Shown here piece after piece: positions 45,500 through 58,126 of a stretch of 64,000 nt of DNA. The notes under the pieces were generated by a model, which was not told the DNA's origin, searched no databases, and saw only the letters and a program-made list of their open reading frames with translations. Position 1 is the first letter of the stretch; every line of letters begins with the position of its first letter. A program made the translations under genes and the position numbers. The stretch is from Ampullaceana balthica (taxonomy: Eukaryota > Mollusca > Gastropoda > Lymnaeidae): assembly GCA_944989445.1 (NCBI GenBank), contig CALYLW010000016.1, positions 1,693,005 through 1,757,004 on the forward strand. Reading direction: 5' to 3'.

Positions 45500-46455
45500 A
45501 GAAACAGATACCGAGAAGGTGGATAGCTTCACATACCTTAGAAGCATCATTGACACACAAGGAGGGACAGAAGCCGATGTAGGAATGAGAATTGGCAAAG
45601 CAAGAACATCATTTAAACAGCTAAAAAAAGTTTGGAACTGCAACAACCTGACTCCATATCAAGGTCAGGATATTCAACACCACAATAAAGCCTGTCTTGC
45701 TGTATGGAGCAGAAACATGGCGAATAACAGCAGCCATTTCAAAAAAAGCTTCAAGCTTTTATAAACACACGAGCAACAAAGCCCGCACAAGAACGTTCCG
45801 CCACCGTTCGGTGGCATGTTGTAACTCCCCTCCAACATCCGTCTCGACCGGCATACATGTGCAAATCGTCAAAAATACTATTCATTGTAGTTAAAATAAA
45901 TGACTCGTAAAAACAGAGATTTTGACTATAAATCCCAACACGCATAACTCAAAATAGTATTGGAAGAAATACTGCACTAAAAATAACTCGTTTTGAACGT
46001 CCGCGTAAACGTGTTCAATATGATTGGCTGTAGGAGTCATATGTGTTTGAGGGACCAATCGCTATCTATGACCGGACAGAACTTAGACTTTTATTATATA
46101 GGATGTCTCCGAACCCGCTGGCCCAATGTCATTACCAACGAAGACCTCTGGCAACGCACACAACAAGAGCCAGCGGAAGAGCTAATACGCAAGCGCAGAT
46201 GGAGATGGATTGGCCACACTCTCAGAAAGCCTACATCCAGCATTGTGAGACAAGCCCTCACATGGAAGCCCCAAGGCAAGAGAAAAAGAGGTCGCCCTAA
46301 AACGACATGGAGAAGGGAACTGGAGGCAGACACCAAAATGAGCGGGCACAGCTGGGGGCAGATAGAAAGATTGGCGCAGGACCGGGATGCCTGGAGAGCC
46401 TTTGTTCATGGCCTATGCCTCAGATGGGACGAAGGGCGATGATGATGATGATTGT
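45500..46455 (+). pseudogene. RTE-type LINE, C-terminal fragment, split
   Basis: 45520-45770 reads DSFTYLRSIIDTQGGTEADV and then MRIGKARTSFKQLKKVWN. 46104-46442 reads [34 protein letters not shown] and [18 protein letters not shown]. It ends in TGATGATGATGATTG, a short-repeat tail typical of RTE elements. A 330 bp foreign piece lies between, and the part before it has lost frame. Confidence 0.8.
45774..46103 (-). mobile_element. Helitron-like 5' fragment inside the RTE LINE
   Basis: The - strand starts TCCTATATAATAAAAGTC at 46103, after A. Inside, AACTCGTTTTGAACG and GTTCAATAT match 41115-41160 within the large Helitron, and GATTTTGACTATAAATCC matches the spacers of the 494 bp array. No 3' hairpin end was found. 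Confidence 0.5.
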
Positions 46456-46617
46456 GCTCACAACTTGTGGCAACTTTTTAAAGATGTCCATCTCAGTTAC
46501 TTCTTGTACTGTACACGCTCTTTAATAACTATATCGATGTATCAATGGATTTAATTTACTTTTATATATGATATATAGAAGGACACACGATACAATCATC
46601 GAGATATGATATACGTA

Positions 46618-47418
46618 GGGCTGCGGAAATTAACGATTAATTTCCTGATTAATCGTTAAAAATTTTAACGATTAAATTTGTTTTTAAGGATTAATCGACC
46701 CACCACTTATAAATGTACTGGAAGTCAAAATATAAAATATTTCTGCCGATAAATATAAACCAATTTCCGGACGATTACATGAACATTTTGGTTTTAAACT
46801 ACTAAATGACGTGATTGTTCAAAATGTTGATAAAGGTTATTGTGTCCATTGAGAGAAATCTTTTGCCTACCATGCAATGTTCCCTATAAGTCTAAGCTTC
46901 CTTGGTCAGTGTGCAAAGTTAAAAAAAAACTCGTGTGCAATATTGCACAACGTCCATTTTTTGTGCAATATTTTACAAAATTTGTTGCGCGGTGATTCTA
47001 AACTCCTGCGTGTTGTCGGTCAAATATCTGCACAGCCGCGCTGCTTAAAGGAAACCATGGTTCTAGCACTTCGCTTACATATCACCTGCAAACCAAACAT
47101 CCACTACAGTATCGGAAACTTCAGCTGAGACAATCTAAAGTTATGTGAACGATTGTTCAGCTTGGCTAGTTATATTGTCAATAAGACCCGCTCATCACTT
47201 GAACCAAATGATGTCAATACACTTGTCTGTTTGTGTTGTTGGTTAAAAGATGTCATATAAAGAAGACATTCCAGTGTTATTTCGATTTTCGACAAGTATT
47301 TTAATAAATGTTACTTATGACACTATTTCAATTTTTGGCTTTAATTGAAATTAACGATTAATTAATCGTTAATTTTTCAAAAGTTAACGATTAAATTTAA
47401 ATTAATCGTTAACAGCCC
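46618..47418. mobile_element. TA-flanked MITE, family GGGCTGCGGAAA, copy 1
   Basis: GGGCTGCGGAAATTAACGAT to AATCGTTAACAGCCC, flanked by TA. The body matches copy 2 at 58127-58922 and is interrupted by the MITE at 46875. Confidence 0.85.
46875..47053. mobile_element. hAT MITE CAATGTTCCCT, nested in the TA-flanked MITE
   Basis: Matches 59361-59544 (GTGCAATAT, CAAATATCTGC, CTTAAAGG). Copy 2 of the host lacks it (CTACCATGGTTC), giving an empty site. The right end is a few bases short. Confidence 0.8.
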
Positions 47419-47460
47419 TAGATGTAAGTAATCAGTTGGTTTTTTTTAAAATTTAAATTA

Positions 47461-47498
47461 CAGACGCGGCTCCTATACAGATGATTACTGCGTCCTAC
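47461..47498 (-). mobile_element. LINE 3' tail fragment
   Basis: CAGACGCGGCTCCTATACAG and TTACTGCGTCCTA match the LINE tail in reverse. Confidence 0.6.
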
Positions 47499-48119
47499 TA
47501 TACAGACATGCTGGTATGTTGGGCAAATGAATGAGCGTTCACAGGCCACCGGATGAGCTAGATTATCTCGAAATGACGGTTGGCGATTTTCTTTTTGCGT
47601 CAGTCAAAATAGTTCTCCTTAGCGTGGAAAAAATATGTATCGTTCCGCCATCAAATTATCCTGCAATGTATTTGAGGTGAAGAAACCTTGTGGGAAAATG
47701 TTGACGCGCAATAATTGGAGAAATCATGAAAAAGTTGCTAATAGGAAACGGTAATTTTAAATTGACCTAAGGTCCCGAATGTGTGAAAACTGTAATAGAA
47801 AAAAAAAGACTGTAGCAAGAATGCATTTATTCCTGCCCCCTCCAAAATATACCTGCACGACATAGCAAAACGTGCCCCGTGATGTTGAAGAAATCTTCAT
47901 ATCAAATAATGAAATAAAAAATTAGATATTTAACAGCAATATTTAATCAACTGTTTTCGACAAGAAACAGACAAAGACACGGATATCGACAAGACAAAGG
48001 CGTCCAATATAAAATTTATTTACATTCCGTTACAAAATCAAGTATCAAAACAGAAGGCGAGAGCAAAGACACACAAAAGCTCTCCCAACAACAGTTTCTT
48101 GTCCTTTCTCAAACGTGGG
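47499..48119. other. intergenic, nothing recognised
   Basis: No repeat or coding signal. Confidence 0.35.
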
Positions 48120-48480
48120 ACAACTCCACTACCCCCCCCCCTCGCTTTACACGATCCGCGCATGCGTCGATAAACTCCGGTGAGCGAGAGCGCTACTGAG
48201 TGAACCTCAAGCCGGCCGTAATGAGAAGAATCAACAGAGGTTTTTCACGGCTTCGCTTGTTGAGGCAGGTCCGTGGCGCTCTTCACCGGCAAAGAAATTA
48301 AACAATTAGTCGTTTCAACACACAAAAAAAGGAGCGAGGAAGAGAAAGAAAATAATTGTCACGGCATAGGAAGTTATAGATCAGCGTGACGTCACCGCGA
48401 GGCGAGGAGATATTGTTCCCAAAGTCTTGGTGGCAAAGGTGTGTTCTTGTGTTTATATTTCACTCACCTGAGGTGTGTTG
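48120..48480 (+). promoter_or_regulatory. GC-rich patch, possible promoter or first exon
   Basis: It stands out from AT-rich surroundings, with GCGCATGCG, GTGAGCGAGAGCG and a CRE-like GTGACGTCAC near 48387. GGCAAAGGTGTGTTC near 48432 could be a splice donor. No coding start was found and direction is a guess. Confidence 0.3.
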
Positions 48481-49195
48481 TGTTTAAACCTAACAGCAGT
48501 GGTGTTCATAGTTGAAATTTGTTTATTGTTTTTCGGGAGAAAATACGTTTGGATTATCAGTAATATATTCAGAAGGATTTTCAGTTTGTTAAGGGCATGT
48601 TTACATAAGAGCAACACGCCACCTTACCCGTCCCCCCTTTTAAGAAGAAAATTCAAATATTCCACACCAAAAAAGAAAAAATATATTAAAAAAATAATAA
48701 AAAAATTAATTAAAAACAATTAATAGGATATTATAAATAAAAATTATATTAAAAAATCAGTTTAACAAAAAATTGTCAAAATGTTGAGTCCGTGATATGA
48801 CTACAACACAGTGACTAATGCTTGCAGATCTATTTGTTTAGAAGGAGGCATATTGCTTCAGTTGTCGATAGTGTCCCTAGTATTTTTTGAATACAAGAAG
48901 ATTAAAAAAAAACTTATATAAGTTGCTTGAGATAGAATGGAAAGATGCTGTAATGTAATGTAATGTAACAAAGGGGAGATGGTGGTGTTAATCTTCTTAC
49001 ATACCCTTCCAAAATATTTATTGCAACTTAAAGATATAATCAGAAGCCGATATCAAAATTAAAAAAACAGAATTTTTAGAAATCAATTCATGAGAACTTT
49101 TCACCCACTGTGTGCGTATGTGTGTGTGTGTGTGTGTTTGTGTGGTCAGATAAGCACAAATTCATATCTGATTCGAACAACGATGAAAGTTTTAT
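48481..49195. other. intergenic with short (GT)n
   Basis: A (GT)n run lies at about 49113-49142 and TGTAATGTAATGTAA at 48952-48966. Otherwise nothing. Confidence 0.4.
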
Positions 49196-49810
49196 GTATA
49201 GCGCTATTTGTCCATGCTAGTTCTGCATGATCACCACGTGTATAGCGCTATTTGTCCATGCTAGTCCTGCATGATCACCACGTGTATAGCGCTATTTGTC
49301 CATGCTAGTCCTGCATGATCACCACGTGTATAGCGCTATTTGTCCATGCTAGTCCAGCATGATCGCCACGTGTATAGCGCTATTTGTCCATTCTAGTCCT
49401 GCATGATCACCACGTGTATAGCGCTATTTGTCCATGCTAGTCCTGCATGATCACCACGTGTATAGCGCTATTTGTCCATGCTAGTCCAGCATGATCGCCA
49501 CGTGTATAGCGCTATTTGTCCATGCTAGTCCTGCATGATCGCCACGTGTATAGCGCTATTTGTCCATTCTAGTCCTGCATGATCGCCACGTGTATAGCGC
49601 TATTTGTCCATTCTAGTGCAGCATGATCACCACGTGTATAGCGTTATTTGTCCATTCTAGTCCTGCATGATCGCCACGTGTATAGCGCTATTTGTCCATT
49701 CTAGTGCAGCATGATCGCCACGTGTATAGCGCTATTTGTCCATTCTAGTGCAGCATGATCACCACGTGTATAGCGCTATTTGTCCATGCTAGTCCTGCAT
49801 GATCACCACG
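49196..49810. repeat. satellite-like array, 44 bp unit, 14 copies
   Basis: The unit is GTATAGCGCTATTTGTCCAT, then GCTAGTCCTGCATGATCACC and AC. AGCGCT (in 13 units) and CACGTG (at most unit junctions) are perfect palindromes. Variants alternate at GCTAG/TCTAG, TCCTGC/TGCAGC and TCACC/TCGCC. Confidence 0.95.
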
Positions 49811-52414
49811 CTAAGAAACATTAATTTCCCGGCAGCCATTCATCAGGGCACAAACAAGGTTGACTGAAAAAATCGCTGTTTAAATATTAATTTTATTGGC
49901 TTATTCACAGTTGTTTTCATTTAACCAGAAGTTCTCTCACATATCTGAGGTTAGAGTCACCCTGGGCACATTCATACATTTACGACTTCTACGAAGAAAA
50001 ATATTTTTAAAAAAAATCTCTGTGTTGGTAAAAAAAGGCCCTTCCACGTATACGAAATATCAACTTAAGGTACCTTTTAGGGCAGAACAACTTCTCCACA
50101 CATCCTGTCTGTTCAAGCTACTACTAGATGTGGGGTATATTTGTGAACATTTAAATTAAGTTTTACACATTTCTCTCATTGGTGCAAACATGTGTTGTTT
50201 CTCTAAATTAGTTTTGATTATTCCGTTAATTTGATTTCTTGAAAAAAAAATTATAACATATTAATTTTTATCCTACACAAAGAAAGAATATTTTCTTTCT
50301 TCATTGTATTAAAAATAGTCCTTCTAGACATTTATCTCTGGTATACTTTAGTCTCGTTTGACTGAAAGGATTAATGTAAATATTTCATTGTAAAATCATC
50401 ATCGAATTAGTGAATTAGTTCTAACTTTCAGATAGTTCAAGTTTTATCGAGTTTATAAAAAAATATATTCATCATAACCAAGAGAAATCTACCTGTTTGT
50501 GTTCGTTGATTACAAAATTTCGTATTCTTACTTGGATATTTCTTCAAATATTTGACAAGTCCGTATCTATGGTAAGTTATGGGATCTAACAATTATATTA
50601 TTGCATAATTTCTTTTGAATTTCTCCTTTGTTTATATTTATTTGAAATGTGTATAAACATCGTCATGTATATGTTTAACAAAACTGTGTGAAAATTTTGA
50701 TTAAAAAAGAAAAATACACAACTTAATAGAAGAAACTAATTTCATTCTTCATGTCATTAATTTTTTTTTAGACTTTGTGATATTACGTCCTTCTGCCTCA
50801 CGTTATTGGAGTTTCCATGATTCAGGCTCACATCAATTATTTGGATCTTTGGGACGTGTGCAATTGAAACCATTCTCCGTCTCCTAATAATTAACTCCGC
50901 TAACTACCGGATATGCGCACAAGGACACTGAGCATAAAGGATTTTCTTTCAAATTTAGATGTTCTGTAGTTTAAAAGAGGAATGGCGTTATTTATATTTA
51001 ATCTATTAATTAGCTTGAAATTACCCCGACTCATTAGATATTTATGAAGTCTCAAGCTATTTGAAACCACCTCACCCGATTTTCCTTAACATTTCCGGAA
51101 ATTCTTTCGATTCCAATAATTAAAAAAAAGCCTTATCTGAAGTTCCAAATAACTTTGCTTATAAACCGGATTTCAAAGATCCTCCAAACCCATGACAAAA
51201 ACTCCTTAAGAAGAATCCTTGTAACCAGCTGTGTTCTACTCTGCTCTAACTGTGTCTTTTTAAATCGTACAATTTAAGCCAAAAGATTTAAAATAGTATG
51301 AAGTATATGCCGTGTAACCGATATCATTATTCCAGTCATTTATAACAGAAATACAAACTGAGCGACCCGGGGCTAGTCTTTAGTAACACACGGTAATAAA
51401 AAAAATCTTAATTGAATAAAAATTATTTATTTTGACGATTACAGTTAAATTAAAGACGAAACATATATACATTAAAATAAATTTTTAACGCGACGTGATT
51501 TAAAGTGGTTTGTTGCAAAAACTTAAATTTCATCAAATAAAATAGACAACCATTTAATTAGGCCTTTCATCCCCTCAGACTTACACGCTCTCACAACATT
51601 TGTCGACATTTTTTTCTGTCGTATGTATGGAAATAACTTTTAAAACGTCGGTTAATTTTCTGTGATATACAAGATATACAATATACTTATATTTACTGAC
51701 CCTAATTGAATTCTGACATATTTACAATTACAATAAATAATTCAACTACAAAGAAAGTACTTCTGAGATAGCAATATTACATGTCTTTTAATATTATTTG
51801 AATTCCCACCCTTTTCCCCCCATGACTATGAATTTTAAAATGCCATCATGCAGTTTTGGACCTCGCAACCATTTTTCATTTCTCAGATAATGAAATAGAG
51901 ATAAAACAAACAGACTGTCGCCTGATATCATCACTATAATTAGTTTGCGCTTGCATTACACCAGGTGAACGGCCCTGAACACCTGCGGTCAAACAATTCT
52001 GTGCTAAATACGCAACAAAGCATAAACACTGTAATAAATTGGTGGAAACTGTTTTTTAAAATTTCATTCTCCAAACCAATCTTGTCGATTCTAGGTTGTG
52101 TTAGAGATGTGCCAAATTCTGTGTTGAAATCTTCATTGGAAATGTTGGTCATTTTGTTGAATATAATAAATGGGTTTAATTAAAACAACGAAATAAATAA
52201 ATGTCACGTGGAAATAATTATACAATTTATAAGCCCTACTTTCCTCAATATATATATTTTACTTAAATAACATTAATGCTTCATGACTTTGTACATCGTA
52301 TAGAATTCTTTAGATAATATACAGCTAATTATGGTTGATAGTGACTATCTTTCATTAATAGTATTGTTTTTGACTATTTGCAAACGTCCGAGATAAAAGA
52401 ATTTCCTAATTTAA
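49811..52414. other. long AT-rich intergenic, nothing recognised
   Basis: 2.6 kb without a supported gene or repeat family. Could be intronic. Confidence 0.35.
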
Positions 52415-52429
52415 ATGGCAAGTGAAACA

Positions 52430-52610
52430 GTCATTGTTTCAGTATCAAACGAAAAATGTATGGTTTCATCAACTACTTATGGCGTCATTGTCTCAGTATC
52501 AAACGAAAAATGTATGGTTTCATCAACTACTGATGGCGTCATTGTCTCAGTATCAAACGAAAAATGTATGGTTTCATCAACTACAGATAGCCTCATTGTC
52601 TCATCTAATA
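52430..52610. repeat. 54 bp tandem repeat, 3 copies, open in two frames
   Basis: TGTCTCAGTATCAAACGAAA followed by AATGTATGGTTTCATCAA recurs every 54 bp. The + strand frame 52415-52657 reads VIVSVSNEKCMVSSTTDG repeats. Because the period is a multiple of 3, an open frame is weak evidence of coding. Confidence 0.8.
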
Positions 52611-52657
52611 AAAACGCAATTAACTCACCAACACTAGAGATCCGACTTAACTTGTAA

Positions 52658-53929
52658 ATAACCTGCTTGGAAAATATTTTGTTTCATTAACAACTATTTA
52701 AAAAAAATACCTTACATCTTACACAACTGAAAAACATTATTTAAACATAATGTCTATAAAATAGCAAGTACCTTTTATAGTGCCTAGGTTTAAATTTGAC
52801 TTTGGCCCTACCATGACAAAAATAATTTAATACAATGTTATGTGTGGTTTAGAAGAGGTTTTTAAAAGCAAGGCCTGTAACTCCTAGTCCATCAACGTTG
52901 ACTTGTGGGAGACGTTGAGTTTGATTGCGTCATTCGACATACACATATGCACTGCATGTTGAATGGACGAACCCATTCCATTTAGCCCATGTCCCCCGCA
53001 TCAATTTCAAGATAATTCCAACCTTGCCCAGCTGGCATGATAGCGCTAAATTATGATTGGTCGACGCAGATTGTTACGCCGAAAGAATATTGAATTAGTT
53101 CGATTCGAGGCGCATCATAGGAAGAAAAAAAACCGCAAAAAACAAAAAACAAAAAAAAACGTTCACCCTAGAGATTTGACGAAGACTGAAAAAGCAAAGT
53201 TTTAATCCCGATTTCTCAATGATCAGATTGATTACATGGAATAATGGACTCCTCATTCACCCCTTGCTCACAAGCTCTAACAAGTTTTTTGTTGTTGTAA
53301 TAAATGATAATAACGATAATTTGAAACCAGCCAATGGAGCTGGGATGACAACATAGAGAGTGTATTATAAGGACGCGCACAAATAAAAAAAAAGCGGTTA
53401 TTGAAAAGAAAGGGTGCCATTTTCCCCTCGTGTCATTATTCTTGTATTATCCAGGAAGTATGAAGAACGGCATGCTGGGAGATGACAGAGCGAGGCTCCT
53501 ATTAGTGACGTCAGACATCTGATACTGTCTGCCTTTTATTGAGATATGTTGGGATTATATTCAGTCCGTGGGTCCGTGCTGACTTCGAAGGTGTGTGTAT
53601 GTGTCGAGGGGTAAGGTTTAACTTTGAAACCCAGTGTATGGGGGTGGAGTCATACGGAAAAGTAGGAAATCTACTGACCAGTGGCGGATTAATGATTGGC
53701 TAACCACGAAAGTTCATGAATTTAAGCCCCTTTGTCTCGTTGTTTCCTTCTAAAATTTGGACGCCACCAATTCGTGACCTTTTTTTTTAATGAATCCCCC
53801 TTTTTCAGGTTAGTTGTCTACGCCCCTGGTGGTTCCAATTCTTTTTATTGTGTCCAAGTCTTTAGGCACCGAGAGCATGTCGTGATCGTGTCATTTGACA
53901 ACCTCATAACAACGATGAGAAAAAACAGC
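52658..53929. other. intergenic with one hAT-like end
   Basis: CAGTGGCGGATTAATG at 53679 matches the hAT end at 21393. No partner end was found. Otherwise nothing recognised. Confidence 0.4.
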
Positions 53930-55160
53930 ACAACTATAGAGAGTTAATTGTATTAATTTGAAGAAACAGCACAACTATAGAGAGTTAATTGTATTAATTT
54001 GAAGAAACAGCACAACTATAGAATGTTATGTGTATTAGTTTGAAGAAACAGCACAACTATAGAATGTTATGTGTATTAGTTTGAAGAAACAGCACAACTA
54101 TAGAACGTTATGTGGATTAGTTTGAAGAAACCGCACAACTATAGAGAGTTAATTGTATTAGTTTGAAGAAACAGCACAACTATAGAATGTTATGTGTATT
54201 AGTTTGAAGAAACAGCACAACTATAGAATGTTATGTGTATTAGTTTGAAGAAACAGCACAACTATAGAGAGTTAATTGTATTAGTTTGAAGAAACAGCAC
54301 AACTATAGAATGTTATGTGTATTAGTTTGAAGAAACAGCACAACTATAGAATGTTATGTGTACTAGTTTGAAGAAACAGCACAACTATAGAGAGTTAATT
54401 GTATTAGTTTGAAGAAACAGCACAACTATAGACAGTTAATTGTATTAGTTTGAAGAAACAGCACAACTATAGAATGTTATGTGTATTAGTTTGAAGAAAC
54501 AGCACAACTATAGAATGTTATGTGTATTAGTTTGAAGAAACAGCACAACTATAGAACGTTATGTGTATTAGTTTGAAGAAACAGCACAACTATAGAATGT
54601 TATGTGTACTAGTTTGAAGAAACAGCACAACTATAGAACGTTATGTGTATTAGTTTGAAGAAACAGCACAACTATAGAGAGTTAATTGTATTAGTTTGAA
54701 GAAACAGCACAACTATAGAATGTTATGTGTATTAGTTTGAAGAAACAGCACAACTATAGAATGTTATGTGTATTAGTTTGAAGAAACAGCACAACTATAG
54801 AACGTTATGTGTATTAGTTTGAAGAAACAGCACAACTATAGACAGTTAATTGTATTAGTTTGAAGAAACAGCACAACTATAGAACGTTATGTGTATTAGT
54901 TTGAAGAAACAGCACAACTATAGAGAGTTAATTGTATTAGTTTGAAGAAACAGCACAACTATAGAATGTTATGTGTATTAGTTTGAAGAAACAGCACAAC
55001 TATAGAATGTTATGTGTATTAGTTTGAAGAAACAGCACAACTATAGAACGTTATGTGTATTAGTTTGAAGAAACAGCACAAATATAGACAGTTAATTGTA
55101 TTAGTTTGAAGAAACAGCACAAATATAGAACGTTATGTGTATTAGTTTGAAGAAACAGCA
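53930..55160. repeat. minisatellite, 41 bp unit, 30 copies, higher-order pattern
   Basis: Units share GAAGAAACAGCACAACTATA and differ in the next bases: GAGAGTTAATTG (B), GAATGTTATGTG (A), GAACGTTATGTG (C), GACAGTTAATTG (D). The last twelve run B A A C D C twice, a 246 bp higher-order repeat. Confidence 0.95.
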
Positions 55161-55970
55161 CAAATATAGATCTTTACGTGTCTATTTTGTCTCTGTATAA
55201 TGCTTACCCCCACCCACTTTCTTATCACAATGTCACCCCATGTCTCTTTTTTTCCGTTTCCGACAGTGAGGTCAGGAATAATTTTTTTTCTGAGGTTTAT
55301 TTGTGAATATTGTTTGTTAGAGGATATTGCACAAAAGAGAAAACTGAAGAACAATCAAGTTCAGCAATTAGGTATCGATTTTTGGTTCTAGCCAATACTC
55401 TTGACGCTGAAGTATCGCAGCTTGAGTCGTGCAAATGTTTGGGGCGGCCAATGGCGCTTGGCTGAAATGTTTTATTTTGTTTTATGCTAGTCGATATGGC
55501 CTGCAAAGGTAGAACAGTGTCAAGGTCACACCCCCAGTACCTGTAGAACCACGGCGAGCTGGTTAAGTCAGAGTCTTGCGGTACAAAGTTTGGATAATGG
55601 ACACATCCGATGTGACGTGACGGCTAGGAAGAAGATGACTGGACCACTGGCACGCTACAAGGAGACGTCACGGCAACCAAAGTTTTACTTAAAAAATATG
55701 AACTTTAATGGGGAGAAGAGAACTGAAGTTAGGAATCATAAAAGACGGACAATTAAATTCAATTCCAGGCAGTTCCCTTGCAGAGAAGTGTTAATATTTG
55801 TAATTTATAGAATGCAATTTTCACAGATTAATATTTTGTAGTATTTGTTCTAAGGGGAAATTAGGAGTCGCCTTTGTGTAACTTCAAACTGTAAATTCGT
55901 CCTTCATTTGCAATCACACGAATTGAAATGCATTAATATCATAGACACTATTTAATGTCAATGTCTGGAA
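55161..55970. other. intergenic, nothing recognised
   Basis: An 83-codon frame at 55590-55841 is basic and shows no family features. Confidence 0.35.
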
Positions 55971-55974
55971 ATCC

Positions 55975-56400
55975 GTTTCCTTTACCCACTGTTTCAGACA
56001 ACTCATGCCATTTAATCAATATGTCAGACAACCCATGCAATTTATCTAATATCTTTGACAAACCATGCCATTTACCGAAGATCTCAGACAACCCATGTCA
56101 TTTACCCAATACCTCTGACAACCCATGTCATTTACCCAATATCTCTGACAACCCATGCATGCCATTTAACCAATATGTCAGACAGCCCATGCTATTTACC
56201 CAATATCTTTGACAACCCATGCCATTTACCCAATATGTCAGACAACCCATGCCATTTACCCAATGTGTCAGACAACCCATGCCATTTACCAAATACATCT
56301 GACAACCCATGCCAGTTACCCAATATCTCTGACAACCCATGACATTTGTCATATATATTTGACAAACCTTGCCATTCACCCACAATCTCATACAGATCTC
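55975..56400. repeat. minisatellite, 30 bp unit, about 14 copies
   Basis: The unit is CCATTTACCCAATATGTCAG plus ACAACCCATG. It is open on both strands (SDNPCHLPN on +, WVNGMGCLT on -) because of the 30 bp period. A CATGCATGC expansion near 56156 shifts the frame. Confidence 0.9.
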
Positions 56401-56924
56401 CCATAGCCCGTTATCACAGACTAATCCTGATATTTACCGAAAATGTCCGACAACTCTTGCCATTTACACATCCCCCAGAGAACCAAAATGTATAGAGAAA
56501 TTTTCTTAAGCCCCCCTCCCGCAAGAACTTCTAAGTTATATAACGTGTTCAATAAGTTTCAACAATCGCCGAAATGCAGAACCATCAACAGCCAGTCTAT
56601 GACGTGTTATTCAATAGGTCGGGACCCTCAGATCTCATGAGAGTTTTATTTGGCTTCTTAATTTGATCTCTCTCACCAGCGATGAGTTCATGTCACGTGT
56701 TGATGTTTACCACACAACTTTTAACTGCCTCAGTCTAAGATCAAAACATCTGGACACAACATGGCAATCGATCGATTTGGCGAGTGGACCACGAGGCTAC
56801 TTAGTTCGTTGTATCACTGATCGATCACCTGCTTGGTGAGCTATGGAATGACCAATATAGTGAACAGGATGTAAGACTGACCACACTGTTTGTTCTGTCT
56901 TGTCACTGGGTGTGTCACTACTGA
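56401..56924. other. intergenic, nothing recognised
   Basis: No supported feature. Confidence 0.35.
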
Positions 56925-57262
56925 CCTAATGCTACTGACGTCATGTATAACTACTTACATAATGTGTCACTACTGACATAATGTTTCACTACGAACATAA
57001 TGTGACACACTGACATAATGTGACACTACTGACATAATGTGTCACTACTTACATAACTGTGACACTACTGGCATAGTGTGTCACTACTGACATAATGTCT
57101 CACTACTGACATAATGTGTCACTACTGACATAATGTGATACTACTAACATAATGTGTCACTATTGACATAATGTGTCACTACTGACATAATGTGTCACTA
57201 CTGACATAATGTGCCACTACTGACATAATGTGCCAGTACTGACATAATGTGCCAGTACTCAT
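56925..57262. repeat. minisatellite, 19 bp unit, about 17 copies
   Basis: The unit GTGTCACTACTGACATAAT has scattered substitutions and length variants. Confidence 0.9.
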
Positions 57263-58126
57263 TTAATGTTTAAATAATAGCAGATTTGTAGCAAGACCCC
57301 AAACAAAATAACACTGCAATCTGGGTGGAATCTATTTGCCTTCCTAAAAGAATGGATCTCTGGTTGCGTCGAATAGCCAACGGCTAAATTCTGCATACCA
57401 CCCACACACCCACCCCCATTCTTGAACAACTGAATAAACAAATACAGTGAATGTCAATATCACATCCGTCCATCAATCCTTTACCATCTGAACTTGGCCT
57501 TCCCTTGTCACCCTACAGCCTACAGTGTTGTGTCACTTATCTGTGTCTTTGTTGCTCATTTGATATCTCCGGTGAGCCCAAATCTTTGATGTGTCTCCAC
57601 TCAGCGCTAACAAAGTGCTCGCATTGGGCTCAACCAGGACTGACGTCCACGAGAGGCCCGATTGATGTCTGATCCGAGCATGACGACAGACACTCAGGAA
57701 GCGTTTGTCTATTTTTGGAGCCATTAAGAGTTATGGGCAATAAGCACGTTTGTTGACGATTCCTCAACATACAGCAAGGGCCAATGAAACAATAGACGAA
57801 CAATGGTGTAGATATACACATATGATATGCAAATGCAAGTGAAATAACGCCAGTGTAGCCATTTACATGGGCCCATAAAGCGATTAAAATGCATTGGCTT
57901 GGTTTATCGAATTTTGAGCTTAAATAACAATGAAGCATATTTCACATGGTTACATGCATAATGAAAATGAAATACTGCCAGATGTTAGATAAAATGTATT
58001 GAAGTCATGGCAGATTGAGGTGAGAAATTTTGGATGCAACATAATAATTTACCGTACCACTTACTTCAGTGTCATGTGATGTGTGCCATATGTCTTGGCC
58101 TGAACATTCTTAGTTGGTTTTATATA
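57263..58126. other. intergenic, nothing recognised
   Basis: Reading frames at 57451 and 57630 overlap on opposite strands and look random. Confidence 0.35.

Noticed and set aside
45993..46103. First third of the 149-codon frame as LINE protein
   Set aside because: It is inserted foreign DNA; only 46104 onward matches RTE protein.
43394..55160. Regular arrays resembling a CRISPR locus
   Set aside because: Units abut directly with no unique spacers, there are no cas genes, and the context is eukaryotic.
55590..55841. 83-codon + strand frame as a gene
   Set aside because: No domain, splice or conservation signal visible.
56128..56404. Overlapping - strand frames rich in Trp, Gly and Met
   Set aside because: Reverse reading of the 30 bp minisatellite.
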